Origin: Schizophyllum amplum | Taxonomy: Eukaryota > Basidiomycota > Agaricomycetes > Agaricales > Schizophyllaceae | Assembly: GCA_007026445.1 (NCBI GenBank) | Contig: VDMD01000006.1 | Location: 248,001 to 312,000 of the forward strand | Length of the DNA: 64,000 nucleotides | Direction: 5' to 3' | Shown here: positions 21,804 to 36,302 of the stretch, piece by piece | Layout: the number at the start of each line of letters is the position of its first letter | Position numbering within the stretch: the first letter of the stretch is position 1 | The notes under the pieces: model-generated | Database searches by the model: none | Seen by the model: only the letters and a program-made list of their open reading frames with translations | Told to the model about the DNA's origin: nothing | Translations under genes and position numbers: made by a program

Positions 21804-22916
21804 ATGCAGCTCGTCATATACGACCACGCCAAACACCAGGACCTGCTCCCCGCCTTCGGCGCCATCCACGTCGCGTGCATGGAGTACGACCACTTCACAG
21901 CGAACATCCTGACTTGCGACGCGGCGAGGGCGACAGCACTCTACCGAGGGTATGCCGAGGAGACTCTGGTGCGTTGTATGTGGTGGTAGAGACTTCCGCT
22001 CGCTGTGCAGATTGCTTTTGCTTATGAATTGGACGGGTTCGTCGTACGGACATGCTCGTGACTGCTTGGCGCTCGTTGCTGTCTAACGCGCATAAAGCCG
22101 CCCGAGCCACCACGCTCACACCTATTCTACACAGATTGGTCGACGAATCATACTCTTCGGTATGGCGCCGGTAGATGAGGGCGGGCATCCCGAAGTCGTC
22201 GCCTTCGTTACGCTGGAGAAGCCCCCATCGGAGACGTCTGCATGCAGGGCAGACGTGCAGAAACTGCTGGTGTCCCCAAGGTACCGCAGGAAGTGAGTCT
22301 GTCGACTTGACGGTGCCGAAGATGCATCGATGAACGTTAGGTGCCGTGGCTGGCGTCACAGCGGGTCCTCCAATGCCGCGGGTGGGATACCCGGTGCCGC
22401 GAGGGTTGGGATGCATGGGGGGATTGAGTCGTCGCAAGCAGGTGACCACCGTGGCTAATCAATATTTTACAGAGGCGCCGCTCGTACTCTGCTGTCTAAG
22501 ATCGAGCAGATGGCCGAAGAAGAGGGGCGCACGCTTTTGGTATCGTACGCTCTTTTTCCGAGCGTGTCCCACCACTGATTTCGACGCATGTAGACGCTGA
22601 GTACGCCGGCGGGGACCCCCGCGGCGCGTGTATATCCCGAGCTTGGCTGGATCAGCGTGCGTGATGCCTAATTACTTATTTACATGAGTGCCTGTGCTCA
22701 AGCGCTGGGTGGCATGCTTACGGCCTATCCTCCAGGTCGGTGTCGTGCCGCAGTATGAAATCGAAGCGGGCACCCACGAGCTCAAAGACGAGATATTCTT
22801 TTACAAAATGCTGCCATCGCATGGGTGTGTGTACCGTCGCAATGCTGAACCAATATATTGACAGCATTTTCAGGAAGAATGTCAAGCTGCCGGAAGGAAA
22901 TGAACGACCGGAATAA
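21804..22916 (+). CDS. GNAT family N-acetyltransferase
   Basis: Seven exons: 21804-21968, 22011-22043, 22135-22292, 22473-22539, 22594-22656, 22736-22824 and 22874-22916. They join to 618 nt, 205 residues. The core acetyl-CoA-binding strand and loop read EVVAFVTLEKPPSETSACRA, DVQKLLVSPRYRRKGAARTL and LSKIEQMAEEEGRTLL. The region TLSTPAGTPAARVYPELGWI then matches the usual T..G..A...Y..LGW ending of fungal GNATs. The acceptor substrate is unknown. The product is probably a soluble small-molecule or amine acetyltransferase. Confidence 0.82.
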
Positions 22917-23354
22917 TCAGCGGGTTGACGGTTTGCGGTGGCACTTACTCAAGTGCTCTCGAGTCCGTACATCACGTATAAAACAATGTGTTCGAAGGTC
23001 AATGCTAGAGCCGGATAATTTGTTGCGAATGACTGTCGAAGTGGCAGCAGTACAGCGAGTCTGGAGAGCTCAGTTTGTGGCTGCATGCGCCTATAAGACA
23101 CAAGTGAACGCCTCTGCTGAACAAGACATGGCTCTGCTCGGTTACTTACTAATGCATGAGTATCGCCAACTTACGTGCGCTTGCCGCGAGATGGCCGCCT
23201 GCCTCGTCGCCTGAGCTCGAGGCGCCGGACCGGCAGATGCCGAACGCTGGAAGCAAAACCAGGCCAAACAGGTGTTATTCAACGCGAACGCCAACGTCGC
23301 CGCCGTTGCTCTTGCTCTTGACGACGAAGGAAACCGCCGAAGCTGTCCACCGCG
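22917..23354. other. Short intergenic region upstream of the kinase
   Basis: No gene recognised. It should hold the kinase promoter. Confidence 0.4.
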
Positions 23355-25311
23355 ATGCAGGCAGCACTCAGACAACAACCAGCGCTGCTCTCCACTTTCC
23401 AGAGCCAGCCGCTGGCCAGCGCACAACCAGGTCCCAGCGTCATGCCCACTCCTCCAGTAACCGCCACCCGCAAACGCAAGCGCGCACATCAGTACACCGT
23501 CAGCTACAGCGAGGTCCAGGAAGTCGACGACAGCGGCCGCCTACGCGAGGTCATCGTCATAGACGACTCCCCACCCCCACCAACCCTCTCCCCTGCCACG
23601 AGTGCCCACACGGGCAAGTTTTCCGCCTCCTACCAACCGCCCGTGTACTCGGCCCCGATCCGCACCCGCGCACGCGCAGCAGCCGAAGCGCAAGCACTCT
23701 CGTCGTCTTCAGCGTCTATAGCCGCCGCCGTCCCTGCAACCAAGAAGCGGCGAAAGGACCCTCAGGAAGTCGTCCGTGCCCCACCAGCAAAGAAGCCCGC
23801 GACAGGCGCCGCGGCTGCGCAGGCGCTCGCTCAACAGAGTTCATGGGAGACGCGAAGCGGGGGTGCATCCGATGAGGTGAGTCGCACTGCCGGCTTACGA
23901 GGGATGCGCGTATCGATAAAATTGCCAGACGTCCAAGGGTCCCGTCCCATGCGATGACAAGGAGGGCCACTACATTATTGTCCCCGACGATATCATAGCC
24001 AACCGATGTGCGTACTCTCTGCATGCCCGGCTACCGTTGGCTGACCGCGTCATAGACCGTACTGTACGGCTGCTCGGGCAAGGGACTTTCGGCAAAGTCG
24101 TCGAAGCGGTCGACACGCACACCAAGGCACGCGTGGCCATCAAGATCATCCGAGCTGTGCCGAAGTATCGCGATGCGAGCAAGATGGAGATCCGAGTCCT
24201 CAAGAAGCTGAAGGAGAGCGATCCCCTGAACAGACAGTGCGTATACTTCATCTTGTGCACCCTTGCCGTGTTCTCAGCCTTCGCGCAGTAAATGCATACA
24301 CCTCTTATCATGGTTCGATCATCGAAACCATATATGTCTGGTCTCCGAGCTCCTGGGCATGTGCCTATATGATTTCCTCAAGGAGAATGACTTCGCACCA
24401 TTCCCGCGCCACCAAATCCAGTCATTCGCAAGACAACTCCTCGGAAGTGTGGCGTGTACGTCTCCTCGGTTGTCCAACATATCCCATCTAACGCTTCATG
24501 TAGTCCTGCACGACCTGCACCTCATTCATACAGATTTGAAGCCGGAGAATATCCTTCTCGTTCATAACGACTTCAAGAGCGTAAGGATACCAGTACCCAA
24601 CAAAGTGAGTATCTTATGTCGTTCACGACAAGTTACTGACGATATCTTCAGCGAAGTGTGGCCAAGGAAAAGCGGATCCTCCTATCAACCGATATCCGGC
24701 TTATCGACTTCGGCTCTGCAACCTTTGAGCACGAGTATCATTCCAGTGTTGTATGTACGCGACATTACCGAGCGCCAGAGATCATACTAGGTACGCGTCT
24801 GAAGGTCTTTACATGCGGTGGTGGCCAGCTGACCTTCGTCGACAGGCCTGGGCTGGTCATACCCTTGTGACGTGTATTCCCTCGGCTGTATACTCGTGGA
24901 GTTCTATACCGGAATCGCACTATTCCAAACTCACGACAACCTCGACCACCTAGCCATGATGGAGATCGTCATGGGCAAAGTCCCGGACCGCTTCGCACGG
25001 CAGGGCGCCCGGCAACATCCCGAGTGGTTCAAAGACGGCCGCATAGACTTCCCTAAACCGAAAACAGGGAGGCAGAGCAAGAAGGATGTGCGCGCGACGA
25101 AGTCATTGCGGGTAGGTATCTTGTCTTTGGTGGAGACTACGGATTAACATGGCTGTTTTCGCAGGACATTATCACAGGCGCAGACGCGATCAACAGGCAA
25201 TTCCTCGACCTTGTCAGCAAGCTCTTGGCCTGGGATCCTTCACAACGTATCACCGTCCGCGACGCCCTCAGCCACCCGTACTTCGCGCTCAGCATTCCAG
25301 AAGAGCTCTGA
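23355..25311 (+). CDS. LAMMER (CLK-type) dual-specificity protein kinase
   Basis: Exons 23355-23876, 23938-24007, 24056-24236, 24289-24455, 24504-24604, 24652-24790, 24846-25111 and 25165-25311 give 530 residues in consistent phase. A low-complexity basic N-terminus with RKRKR and KKRRK motifs (possible nuclear signals) precedes the kinase domain. Kinase motifs are intact: glycine loop [17 protein letters not shown] lysine, [11 protein letters not shown] catalytic loop, [17 protein letters not shown], and the family signature [11 protein letters not shown], a variant of EHLAMMERILG. Members (Kns1, Lkh1, CLK) phosphorylate SR-type splicing factors and stress regulators. It converges on the aspartic protease gene. 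Confidence 0.93.
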
Positions 25312-25897
25312 GCACTAGCCACGCCGCTTTTGCTACTGCTATTGTACGGCGGGAGTGCATGCCGGGGCCGTCGGCGCCTTTCGGAGGCCATGACACGCAT
25401 GCCTCAATACTACGAGATGACGCGTGAGGACGCCCTGCAGGCCAGGCCCGCCTCGTAGGACGGTAACGCCGTCGCCAATGACCTGCCTGCCTGCCTCGGA
25501 CTCCGGTAATGGACCTTCGATCTTATGGGGGAATCAGCTTGTGTAATCAACGTGTAATATTCGGTTCGCATTGTCCCTTCGTCTTTCAGTATCAGCGCCC
25601 ATGCTATTTATCCATTGTCATGATTTCGTACTATCTTCCATTTCCTTTTTCCCTCGGCTCGCGCTGATGCGCGTTATCACTAGAGGGCGTCGGCGCGGGA
25701 CGGGGATGACACGCTGCAGATTTTCTATGCTTTCATTCGTACATGTCTGTATCGTCAATGCAACACAGATGGAACCGTATATTGTTGTGTGGTGATACAT
25801 GGTAGTCAGAACGCGGGTAGGCTGTTGGGTACATATCGAAGGAGACGGAGACATGAATAGGTAATGTACATATGGGCGGGGGTAGGAACAATACGAT
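25312..25897. other. Convergent 3' intergenic region
   Basis: Lies between the kinase (plus) and protease (minus) stop codons. T-rich stretches consistent with 3' untranslated sequence; no gene seen. Confidence 0.5.
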
Positions 25898-27701
25898 TCA
25901 GAGCAGGCGTGCAAACGTAACCTCGTTCGTGGCGACGTTCGTGCTAAGGTATACATTCTTCAGGAACACGTCGCCAAGCTGGATAAGGTCAAGTTAGCCA
26001 GGTGGACGCGATAGATGGCAGACAGGGCACGTACTAGCCAGAGAGTAGGGTGCGCCTTTCCGCTGGAGACGATCTTGGATATGCAGCTGCCGCTCTCGTC
26101 CGTAGGCGAGAACATGAGGTCACGAGGGTCGATTGAGAACTGGCGGGCACCGAATGATAGAGCGAGGGAATGTTTCGTTGAGCAAGGTATAGTCCACGTC
26201 TCGTCATCGAGTTTGATGCCCTCAAGGACGTCGTGAATGGCCTGTGCGTCCTGTATCATCGTCAGAACTGTTAAAAAACGCTATCTCATGCGACTCACCT
26301 CTTCGGGAATCACCAAGAGGCTCTATACGACTATGAGCACAAACGCCTGCCTCAACATGACGAGATAACTGACTGTTCCCGTGTCCACGATGCCTGTGCG
26401 ATCACGCATGTCCAGCATGCGAGAATCGACAGAAGCGTCCTGAAGAGCGACCTGCCAGTAGCCCTCCGAGTTCAGATTCTTGAGCGACACGGCAGTCAGC
26501 GGGTCGAACTTGGACAGATCCATGCTGCCAAAGGTGATCTCCCCGTCGCCTTTGCCGTCCGCCAGGCGAGGAAGCTTGTACGACATGATGGGCTGAGGGA
26601 CAAGACCTGCGCCGGCGAGTGCTTCGATGATGGACGGTTGGTCCATGCGAGAGGCTCTCTGAAATGCAATGAGCCATCGTGCGTGAGGAATTCGCAATAA
26701 GTACACTAACAGAACCGGCCAGGCCCATAATACCGTCGAACGGTACGTCTGACCTGTAGAGTAATTCGTCAGCGACAAGTTCATCGGTTTGCAGCTCGAC
26801 CTTCAAGGCAAACGCACGTCGCAAAATCGTTGCTCTCTAGGTCCGTCACGCCGAAGGTCAAGCTTTCCAAGTCGAAGCCAGCGAAGGATATGCGATCACG
26901 CACAAGACGACCCGAAGTGTAGCCACTTCCATATAGAATGGCCCACTCGTCCGAGGCCATCTCGACGAAGGAGGAGCTCACACCTGGCCCGAGGTATGTG
27001 TGATTCTGGCAGGGCTTTAGAGTGGGGCGCAGAGCAGCTAGCGCCGAGCACTCACGCAGGTCTCTCCGGTAAGCGATAAGCACCTGTCTGAGGGGACCCA
27101 AAGATCAGCGGAACCGGTGTCGACCAGGAGACGAAATTGACGTGGCGGCGTGCCGAGCCATACGTTAGCCAGGTCTGAATTTTGTGAGAAGGAAGCAACT
27201 TCATCATCTGTCGAGGCACCCACATCCTAGATCGTCCGCCCTGTAGCGAGTTTTTTTAGAGATATACAAAGACGTGAAACGAACGCGGACTCACTCAATG
27301 TTCAACGCGAGGGAATCGACCCTGCCCGTCGGTGTAGAGGAGTCTGTTACATTAAATAGAGAAAGAGGCGATGGGAACTTGACGCCAGGACCAGTGTAGT
27401 TGTGAGCAGTCTGATTGTGCAAGCCCAATATATGAGTCGGAGGTGGACTGTAGCGCTTGCGGTGGGCGCGAGGTCGAGCGTGCTCGGCCATGGATGCATA
27501 GCGCTTTATCCCGCGTGTAATCTAGTACAGTAAAATGAGTGGGCGGGCGAGCAGAAAGTGGGTAATAAGCAAACGCACCTCCGCCGCTCCTCGCCCTGTT
27601 TTAGCAGGTGGCTCGGTGCGAGTATGCCGCAGCGTGACTCGCCCAACGGCGCACAAGCTCTGCGTAAAGACGAGAAGCACGAGCAAAAGGCGAGTCGTCA
27701 T
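25898..27701 (-). CDS. Pepsin-like aspartic protease (A1 family), secreted
   Basis: Exon 1 is 27701-27579 and encodes a signal peptide ([20 protein letters not shown]). Exon 2 starts at 27531 and encodes a basic propeptide (RPRAHRKRY). Both catalytic motifs are present: [12 protein letters not shown] in the N-terminal lobe and GIVDTGT in the C-terminal lobe. The flap region ([10 protein letters not shown]), FDGIMGL and the ending [20 protein letters not shown] also fit the family; stop at 25898. One junction is unsettled: no GT-AG pairing between the propeptide exon (ending near 27296) and the exon starting near 27225 keeps frame with the obvious GTGAGT donor. The gene therefore uses an unusual site there or carries a frameshift. 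Confidence 0.82.
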
Positions 27702-27902
27702 AGCAAGAGAAACGACGAGGGTAGCGCAAAAGGAAGAAGGCAGGAGCAGCGCGTCCTCGAGGCTCACCTGCTTGAACGTCAAAGATGATATGCTGCCGCG
27801 GGACCTAACACGTTCCGCGGTCACCACGTCAAGGAAGGCTCCGGCGGAGGCAAAAAGGCCCAACGGACCTATAACTATGAGCATACACATACATGGGATA
27901 AT

Positions 27903-29758
27903 TTACGCCTGTGCGCGATCTGCTAGATATACATGAGCGTCCTCATCCATCGTCCCGTCATCGTCGCTATCGCTCGGTGAGGGCGCGGGCTGTGGAGGCG
28001 GCGGAGGCGGTGGAGGAGGTGCGTCCGGATTCGGGGCAAATTCCAGGTCTAAACTAAGCGAGCCTGTTGACCCGCCGCCGCGGCGCCCATGCGTGTACAT
28101 AGAGTCGCGATGACAGGAAGATATCCGGCGTAGTGAAGGCTTCCTCAGCTCCTCCATTTCTGACTCGACGAGCGTGATGTCGCGATCGAAGGCGAAGCGC
28201 ACATCGCCAGTAAGCGCTTGGAGCTTGCTGCGCCCGCCGCCACTAAATCGCATAGTCGGCAGATCAGTTTGTTGCGACGGAGCAGGATCTCCCAGTGCCC
28301 GGCAGAGGCAGGTGATGTCGTCGCTGTTACTTCCCCGCATATTGAGAAGCATGCGAGAGGTGAGGACGCCAACTGCGGCGTGGAATGGTCTGCGCAGCAC
28401 GGTCAGTAGTCATACACAGACCATAGTACGGAGCCGCTGACGAGTAGCTAAACCATGGGACTCCAGTGACGCCCTGTGTAACGCTTGAACATCTAATAGC
28501 GGACGGTTCGGAAGACGACTTACGGACACCATCAACTGATTGAGAACCAGCAGAACACCGACTCTATAGCAAGCCATAAGTGCGAGCGGAAGCTAAGCGC
28601 GATCATGACAAACCCAAAGAACCATGTAAGATTATCACTACAAATTATGGCGTGTGAGCAATGAAGCACCATCTTACAAGGGTAGTGGTACGCACCGGAT
28701 GAGCGTTCGCCGCAACGAATACTCGTGCCTATCTGACACTAGGGTCCGCATAGATGCAGCGAGTGCGAATAAAAAGAGGATGACTTCAAATATCGTCGCT
28801 AGAATGATATGAGGATCAGTAACGCAAGCAGTGGAAGGATACTCTGAAGCATACCAGGTAGCCACAAAGGCCATTCGTGGATAGAGTGAATGACCGGACA
28901 GCCAGGGAGGTTGAGGTGCTCTGCACCTGCGATCAGGTCATGCCGCAGCATCGCATTTGTAATCAAGGTGTAGAGGAAACCGCCGATAGAAGCCAAGAAG
29001 AGGACACCATTAAACATCGCGACCTACCGACGTCAGTGTCGAAGGCATATTCTTGACGAACATACGCACCCATTTCGAGCATCGATAGAGCGCATATACG
29101 CGCAACTGCATGATGATTTCGACGGACCAAAGAAGAATAGCGCCGACGATACGCGTGATCGCGTCCATCGCTACGCATCTACAATCGTGAAGGTTAATGC
29201 CCGCGCAGATCGGGTATGATGCCAACGTACACAGAATCGGAAGTGACACCAGGAATGGCGAAGGTGTGGATCTGTATCACATCGAAGACAAGTAATGCGA
29301 GTGTATAGTATCGGATCTAGCGCCGCGCCTTGGGTCAGTACGCGCGCCAGCAGACTGAGTACAGTGAGACGCACCCAGAAGAAGGACCATTTCGCAAAGC
29401 CCGATCGTAGAGGCTGTAGCGCGTCAGCGCGCGCCCACCAGAGCGACAGCACAACGCCTGCTTACCCACATGAGCCGGACCTGCACAATGGTCAGTCAGG
29501 CATACTTGGAAGGGCCTATACTGCTTCACGCACCTCATCTCCCAGTGTCAAGACTGGCTTCTGCGTCAGCAGCGTGCCCTCGTGCCGCAGCAGCGGGCGT
29601 ACGCACGATAATCATAGACGACCCATACAAGCCCTACGACTTGGGAGACGGTCAGGATATACGCGATGCAGGCGGAGCGCTAGACACTCACGACACGCGT
29701 GTAGCGGGACAAGATTGCCCTTGTACAAAGCCGCGTAGTCGTCGTCGAGACCCGCCAT
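27903..29758 (-). CDS. DUF6533-type multi-pass membrane protein
   Basis: A multi-exon gene starting MAGLDDDYAALYKGNLVPL at 29758 and ending ADRAQA at 27903. The signature LTLGDEVRLMW, the hydrophobic segments ILLWSVEIIMQLRVYALYR, VLFLASIGGFLYTLI, ATIFEVILFLFALAASMR and FHAAVGVLTSRMLLNMRG are the pattern of the large mushroom-specific DUF6533 family, with about seven membrane helices. The C-terminal tail is cytosolic-looking and disordered, with a nine-proline run and SDSDDDG. Function is unknown. The exon borders in the first 200 bp are not resolved. Confidence 0.7.
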
Positions 29759-30724
29759 CGCGCGCCGGAAACCCGCAGGGGACCAAGAGACACCGGCTGG
29801 GGTGCTCTCGCGCTGCGTACAAGCGCCCGAATACAGGGTTGAGGCCTGGGGGAAGGAGAAGAGGCAACGAAGGGGTCGCGGCGACTAATAAAGGAGCCTC
29901 TGGCCGGGGGTCAAGACGGCCATGAGCAGGTTTCGAGCTGGCGCTGATCATCAAGGAGACGAGTACCCATCACAATCGCGTGCGAGCGGCAAAGTCGGGC
30001 GTTTGATCCTGAATGTGGCCCGGCAATTGCCGTTCAATGTTCAACTAGCGCCCATCGTTGGGCTGCCATTCATGCCAGCACTGCATACGATGTGCTCAGG
30101 CCCACGTAAAGCTGCCAGCTGCCAGCAAAAGACGTTGTCGTTGAGGATTGCAACCGTATACGCCGGAAACTTCCATAAAAATACCTGATGTGCATGGCTC
30201 ACATGAGCCAGCCATGTTGAAGACTTGACAGGGTCTGAACCATAGAAGGGAGTAGCTTCATTTATGAGACTGTATACATCGTAGGGCCCGAGGGTGGCTG
30301 GAATGTTTGAAGACTGCCTGGCCTGCACGCCTCGGTGCTTGGTAAACCCCCCCTCTGCCACTCGACTTACCGGCAGATTGAGTCTCAGCCATGCTGCCGC
30401 ATCGCCGCGAATACATGACCAATAGTAGCCAGATTTTGCACCAACGTTCACAGAGAAGAAACGCTGCTGACCATGGGATAAAAATTAGAAGTTCGAACGA
30501 ACCCGCGGTTGGCTGCGTTGGTCTAGGCCGGACCCGGCCGATGTCAGCACGTGACTCCAGTTGAACTTCAAATGCCACCGGCGACCCCTACAGGCGTCGC
30601 TACTACCCCCACCAAGATCGAATGCAGCACGTACTGAGCAATGGTCTACATACAATCACACTTCAGTCTATGGTACACCATACTGCACATGTTTATGATG
30701 GTACATGGCCAGGCAAGGTCCAGC
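29759..30724. other. Intergenic, one unsupported open frame
   Basis: A 136-codon frame on the minus strand (30041-30451) shows no domain, signal or splice context that I recognise, so no gene is called. Confidence 0.4.
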
Positions 30725-33128
<2,404 letters not shown>

Positions 33129-34260
33129 GTCGTATAGAGGATTGATTTGACTGCAGCTTCGATGGTTGTGGTTGAAAGCAAAGCAAGGCTTCGACCTGAC
33201 CAAGATCTGGCAGAGTGTGTCTATACTTGAGGTAGATGATTGAATCGCGGATGACGTCGGACGGCTGTCAGTGACAGTCGCCTGAGCTCAGCAAGCCATT
33301 ATTGGCGTCAGCCTTCCAGAGTCCACATCTGTCCACATCCAATCCTAGTGAAATCAGGAGGAAAGGCGTGCATGGCAAAGGTTCAAGGCAGACGTATTGT
33401 TCAAGGCCGGAGCTCAAGCGCTCAAGCTTGAGGTGCCGCAGGCTCCTCCGCCGTCAGCGGTTGCGAGCAAGCGCCAACGGTCCGGCTAGCCGTAGTCACG
33501 TGACCTACATGCTTGTGGACCCACAAGTGGGTCGGTGCTGCGGTTTGGAGCGATACAGGAGTCCGAGACACATAGAAGGGGTCCAAAGCATTCATAGGTA
33601 TGCTCTATCTTTGTTTTATGTTTGCTAAGCTGTAAAATGCATCGGTAAGATTCAGTGTGGATGAGGACGTTACGACAGGGGCGTGAGAACGCGCTGCTTT
33701 TGGCCTGATTCTCCCACCATTCTTTCCGAAGCCTCAGTCGACTCCTGGTCGACTCCGATCAAGATGCCACCACGTCCTTCTCAAGCACCCCGTCGTATGG
33801 CCCATGGATCTATATGCTACTTCCAAGACTCCACGTTGGGTAGACATCTACTATCTAGACAACGACTGGGCAGCGTAAGCATCACATTACCTATGAAGTT
33901 TGCTCCTGGTTTGCTCACGCTCCAATCTCCTCGGCCAGCAAGGCAGTGTTTCATGTAACGCACCTCTTTGCTGCTCTGCTACCATATGAGCCGGTCAGCA
34001 CACGAACTTAGCTACTCGTACTGCAGATCAGCATGACTGGGGAGGTGCACACTCGCAGGCGTTTTGGGTGTAACATGCGCTCACCTCACCGGTGCCGCTC
34101 GCGCACGGCAGGCGACGTTGGCGGTAAGTCCTGCTGGAGTACCGGAGGGACCATATACAATGAACTGACGATCAGACGATACGTGGTATCAGATAAAAGC
34201 CGGCCCCTTCCAGTTATCTTATCATCCTCTGTGCCCCGCCAGCGATAGTGAATGAATTAT
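33129..34260. other. Divergent promoter region, no gene seen
   Basis: Lies between the pyruvate decarboxylase (minus) and AIFM2-like (plus) starts. Short open frames only. Confidence 0.5.
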
Positions 34261-35897
34261 ATGATGCAGCAGCCGTACAAGAACATCCTCGTACTGGGAG
34301 CGGCTTACGGAGGTTCGTCTTGAATATACCTTTCTAGAACCCTTGGATCTGCGCTCATTCTATCGACAGGTCATAGAGCCGTGAAGGTTTTGGCTGAGGC
34401 TCTCTCAAAGCTCAAGGGCAACTGGAGAATAATTGTTGTCGAGAAAAACACGTGGGCTGATACAGCTCTCTGCCACTTACTGAGAACTTACTCCCGTTTC
34501 TCCAGGCATTTCAACCACATCTACGCCTTCCCCCGCTTCGCGGTCCTCGGCGGGCATGAATACAAAGCATGTAAGCTGCCTTGGGCTCTTGCCCATTACC
34601 TGGCGCTCACGGCATACTCTACAGTCATCCGCTACCTCAACCCATGTGACAAGCCCGGCGGCATTGTTCACCTGCAGGCGCAGATTCTGTCCCTAAACTC
34701 GCACAGTGCCACTCTCGATCGCGCGTTCCCCGAGCACAGCTTCCTTACGCCACAAATCGACTTTGAGTACGCGATCTACGCGCTTGGCGCGTCTCTCCCT
34801 CCGCCAGTGAATCTCTGGGGGCCGCGGCTCGACGCGATGCTGCACGGGGACCAGAACGCGGTGGATACCGCCGGCTCAAAGGCGGACGGCGTCTCGTGGC
34901 TCCAATCCGCACAGCGCGCGATAGACACGGCGCCCTCAGTGCTCATCATTGGTGGCGGCGCGCTCGGGATTCAGTTCGCCACGGATATCGCTGCAGTGCA
35001 CCCGAGGAAGAAGGTGACGCTGTTGCACTCGCGCGCGCACTTGCTGCCTCGCTTCACCCAGGAAATGCACGACGAGAGTACGTCTTGGGCTCGAAGTGAA
35101 CGCAGGCTCGGCTAACATAATGCCAGTCATGCGCCAGATGAACCACCACGGCGTAGAGGCTATCCTCAACGAGCGTCTGGACGTGCAGACTGTTGCGGAC
35201 AATAAGACCAACGAGGCTGGCCAGCGCGTCGTCCGCACCCTCTCTGGCCGCGAGCTGGCTGCTGACCTCCTAGTGCGTCTATTCTCTCCGTCATATACCC
35301 ATGCGCTGACTGTGTCCTCCTAGCTCATCTGCACTGGCCAAAAGCCCAACACTGAGGTTCTCGCTACGCTCGACCCGACGTTGTTAGCCGCCAACAGACG
35401 CGCCCGCATCAACCGTACAATGCAGCTCGATGCGCCCGCCTACCAGCATATTTTCGCCGTTGGTGACTGCGCAGACGCATTCAACGCCCTATGCGCAGGA
35501 CATACAGCGTCTGGTCAGGTGATTATCTGTTTTTTCATCTCCCTGCTTATCCTCCATCCCTGTCTCACAACGCATTTAGGGTAAACTCGCTGCAAACAAC
35601 CTTCTACGGCTGATTGCACGGGAGGAGCAGCCCGACGCCGAGCACGAACCCCTCGATCTCTATAGCCCGCCGCCACCGAGTATCAAGGTGACTCTTGGTT
35701 TGGTGCGTTTCTTTTGTCTCATGTAAAAGCACGCCTAGTCGCTGACTCGCGGCGACTTTGTTCAGGACCGAGGTGTCTCGCAGACTGGCACAAGCCCCAT
35801 TCGTGTCAGCGATACAGGTCGCGAGGACCTACAGTGCGACTATATGTGGAATGCGTATGGCCACACTATCGAGTCGGACGAGGACATGCGGGCATAG
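34261..35897 (+). CDS. AIFM2/FSP1-like FAD/NAD(P)-dependent oxidoreductase
   Basis: Starts MMQQPYKNILVLGAAYGG at 34261, a variant FAD-binding GxxYGG motif interrupted by an intron before HRAVKVL. The exons then show FNHIYAFPRFAV and a second dinucleotide fold SVLIIGGGALGIQFATDIAA, with HSRAHLLPRF. After further introns come LLICTGQKPNTEVL, the C-terminal FAD contact HIFAVGDCAD and GKLAANNLLRLI. The stop is at 35895-35897 after a tail RVSDTGREDLQCDYMWNAYG. Family members are single-domain flavoproteins that reduce quinones with NAD(P)H. Localisation is not evident. Confidence 0.87.
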
Positions 35898-36302
35898 TAG
35901 GGCGGCTGTCAGCTTCATTGTCGCAGACTAGGTGATCAGGAACAGAGGGATGTTTGCTTGCCCTTTCTCTACCACTGTGCGTAGACTGTGCCGTTGCGCC
36001 CGACCACGAGAAGGAATAATGTAGACCATATAGAAAGAAAGCTGCCACCTTGCATTGACCGCAGTCCCGAGGCCTCAACTGAGCGATCGTCTGCAAAGAT
36101 GCACCGCTTACCGCGCACTCATGCATAGGCGTCCAGCGTCGCTGGACCTGATGAGCCATACACCAAACGAGACACCCTCGACTCCAGCCGTACAGTGGAT
36201 CGACTTCATAAAAATTCAGCCTATACATCTCTCATGAGTTACATCACAACATCGCCGCTCGAATGGCTTCAGCCAGCCAGCAGACCATCATGTATACACG
36301 AC
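35898..36302. other. Convergent intergenic region
   Basis: 3' regions of the AIFM2-like and ankyrin genes; nothing else seen. Confidence 0.4.

Noticed and set aside
30041..30451. 136-codon frame on the minus strand
   Set aside because: No recognisable family, signal or membrane segment, and no supporting splice sites.
33302..33628. 108-codon frame upstream of the AIFM2-like gene
   Set aside because: Basic composition and no homology; it sits in a promoter region.
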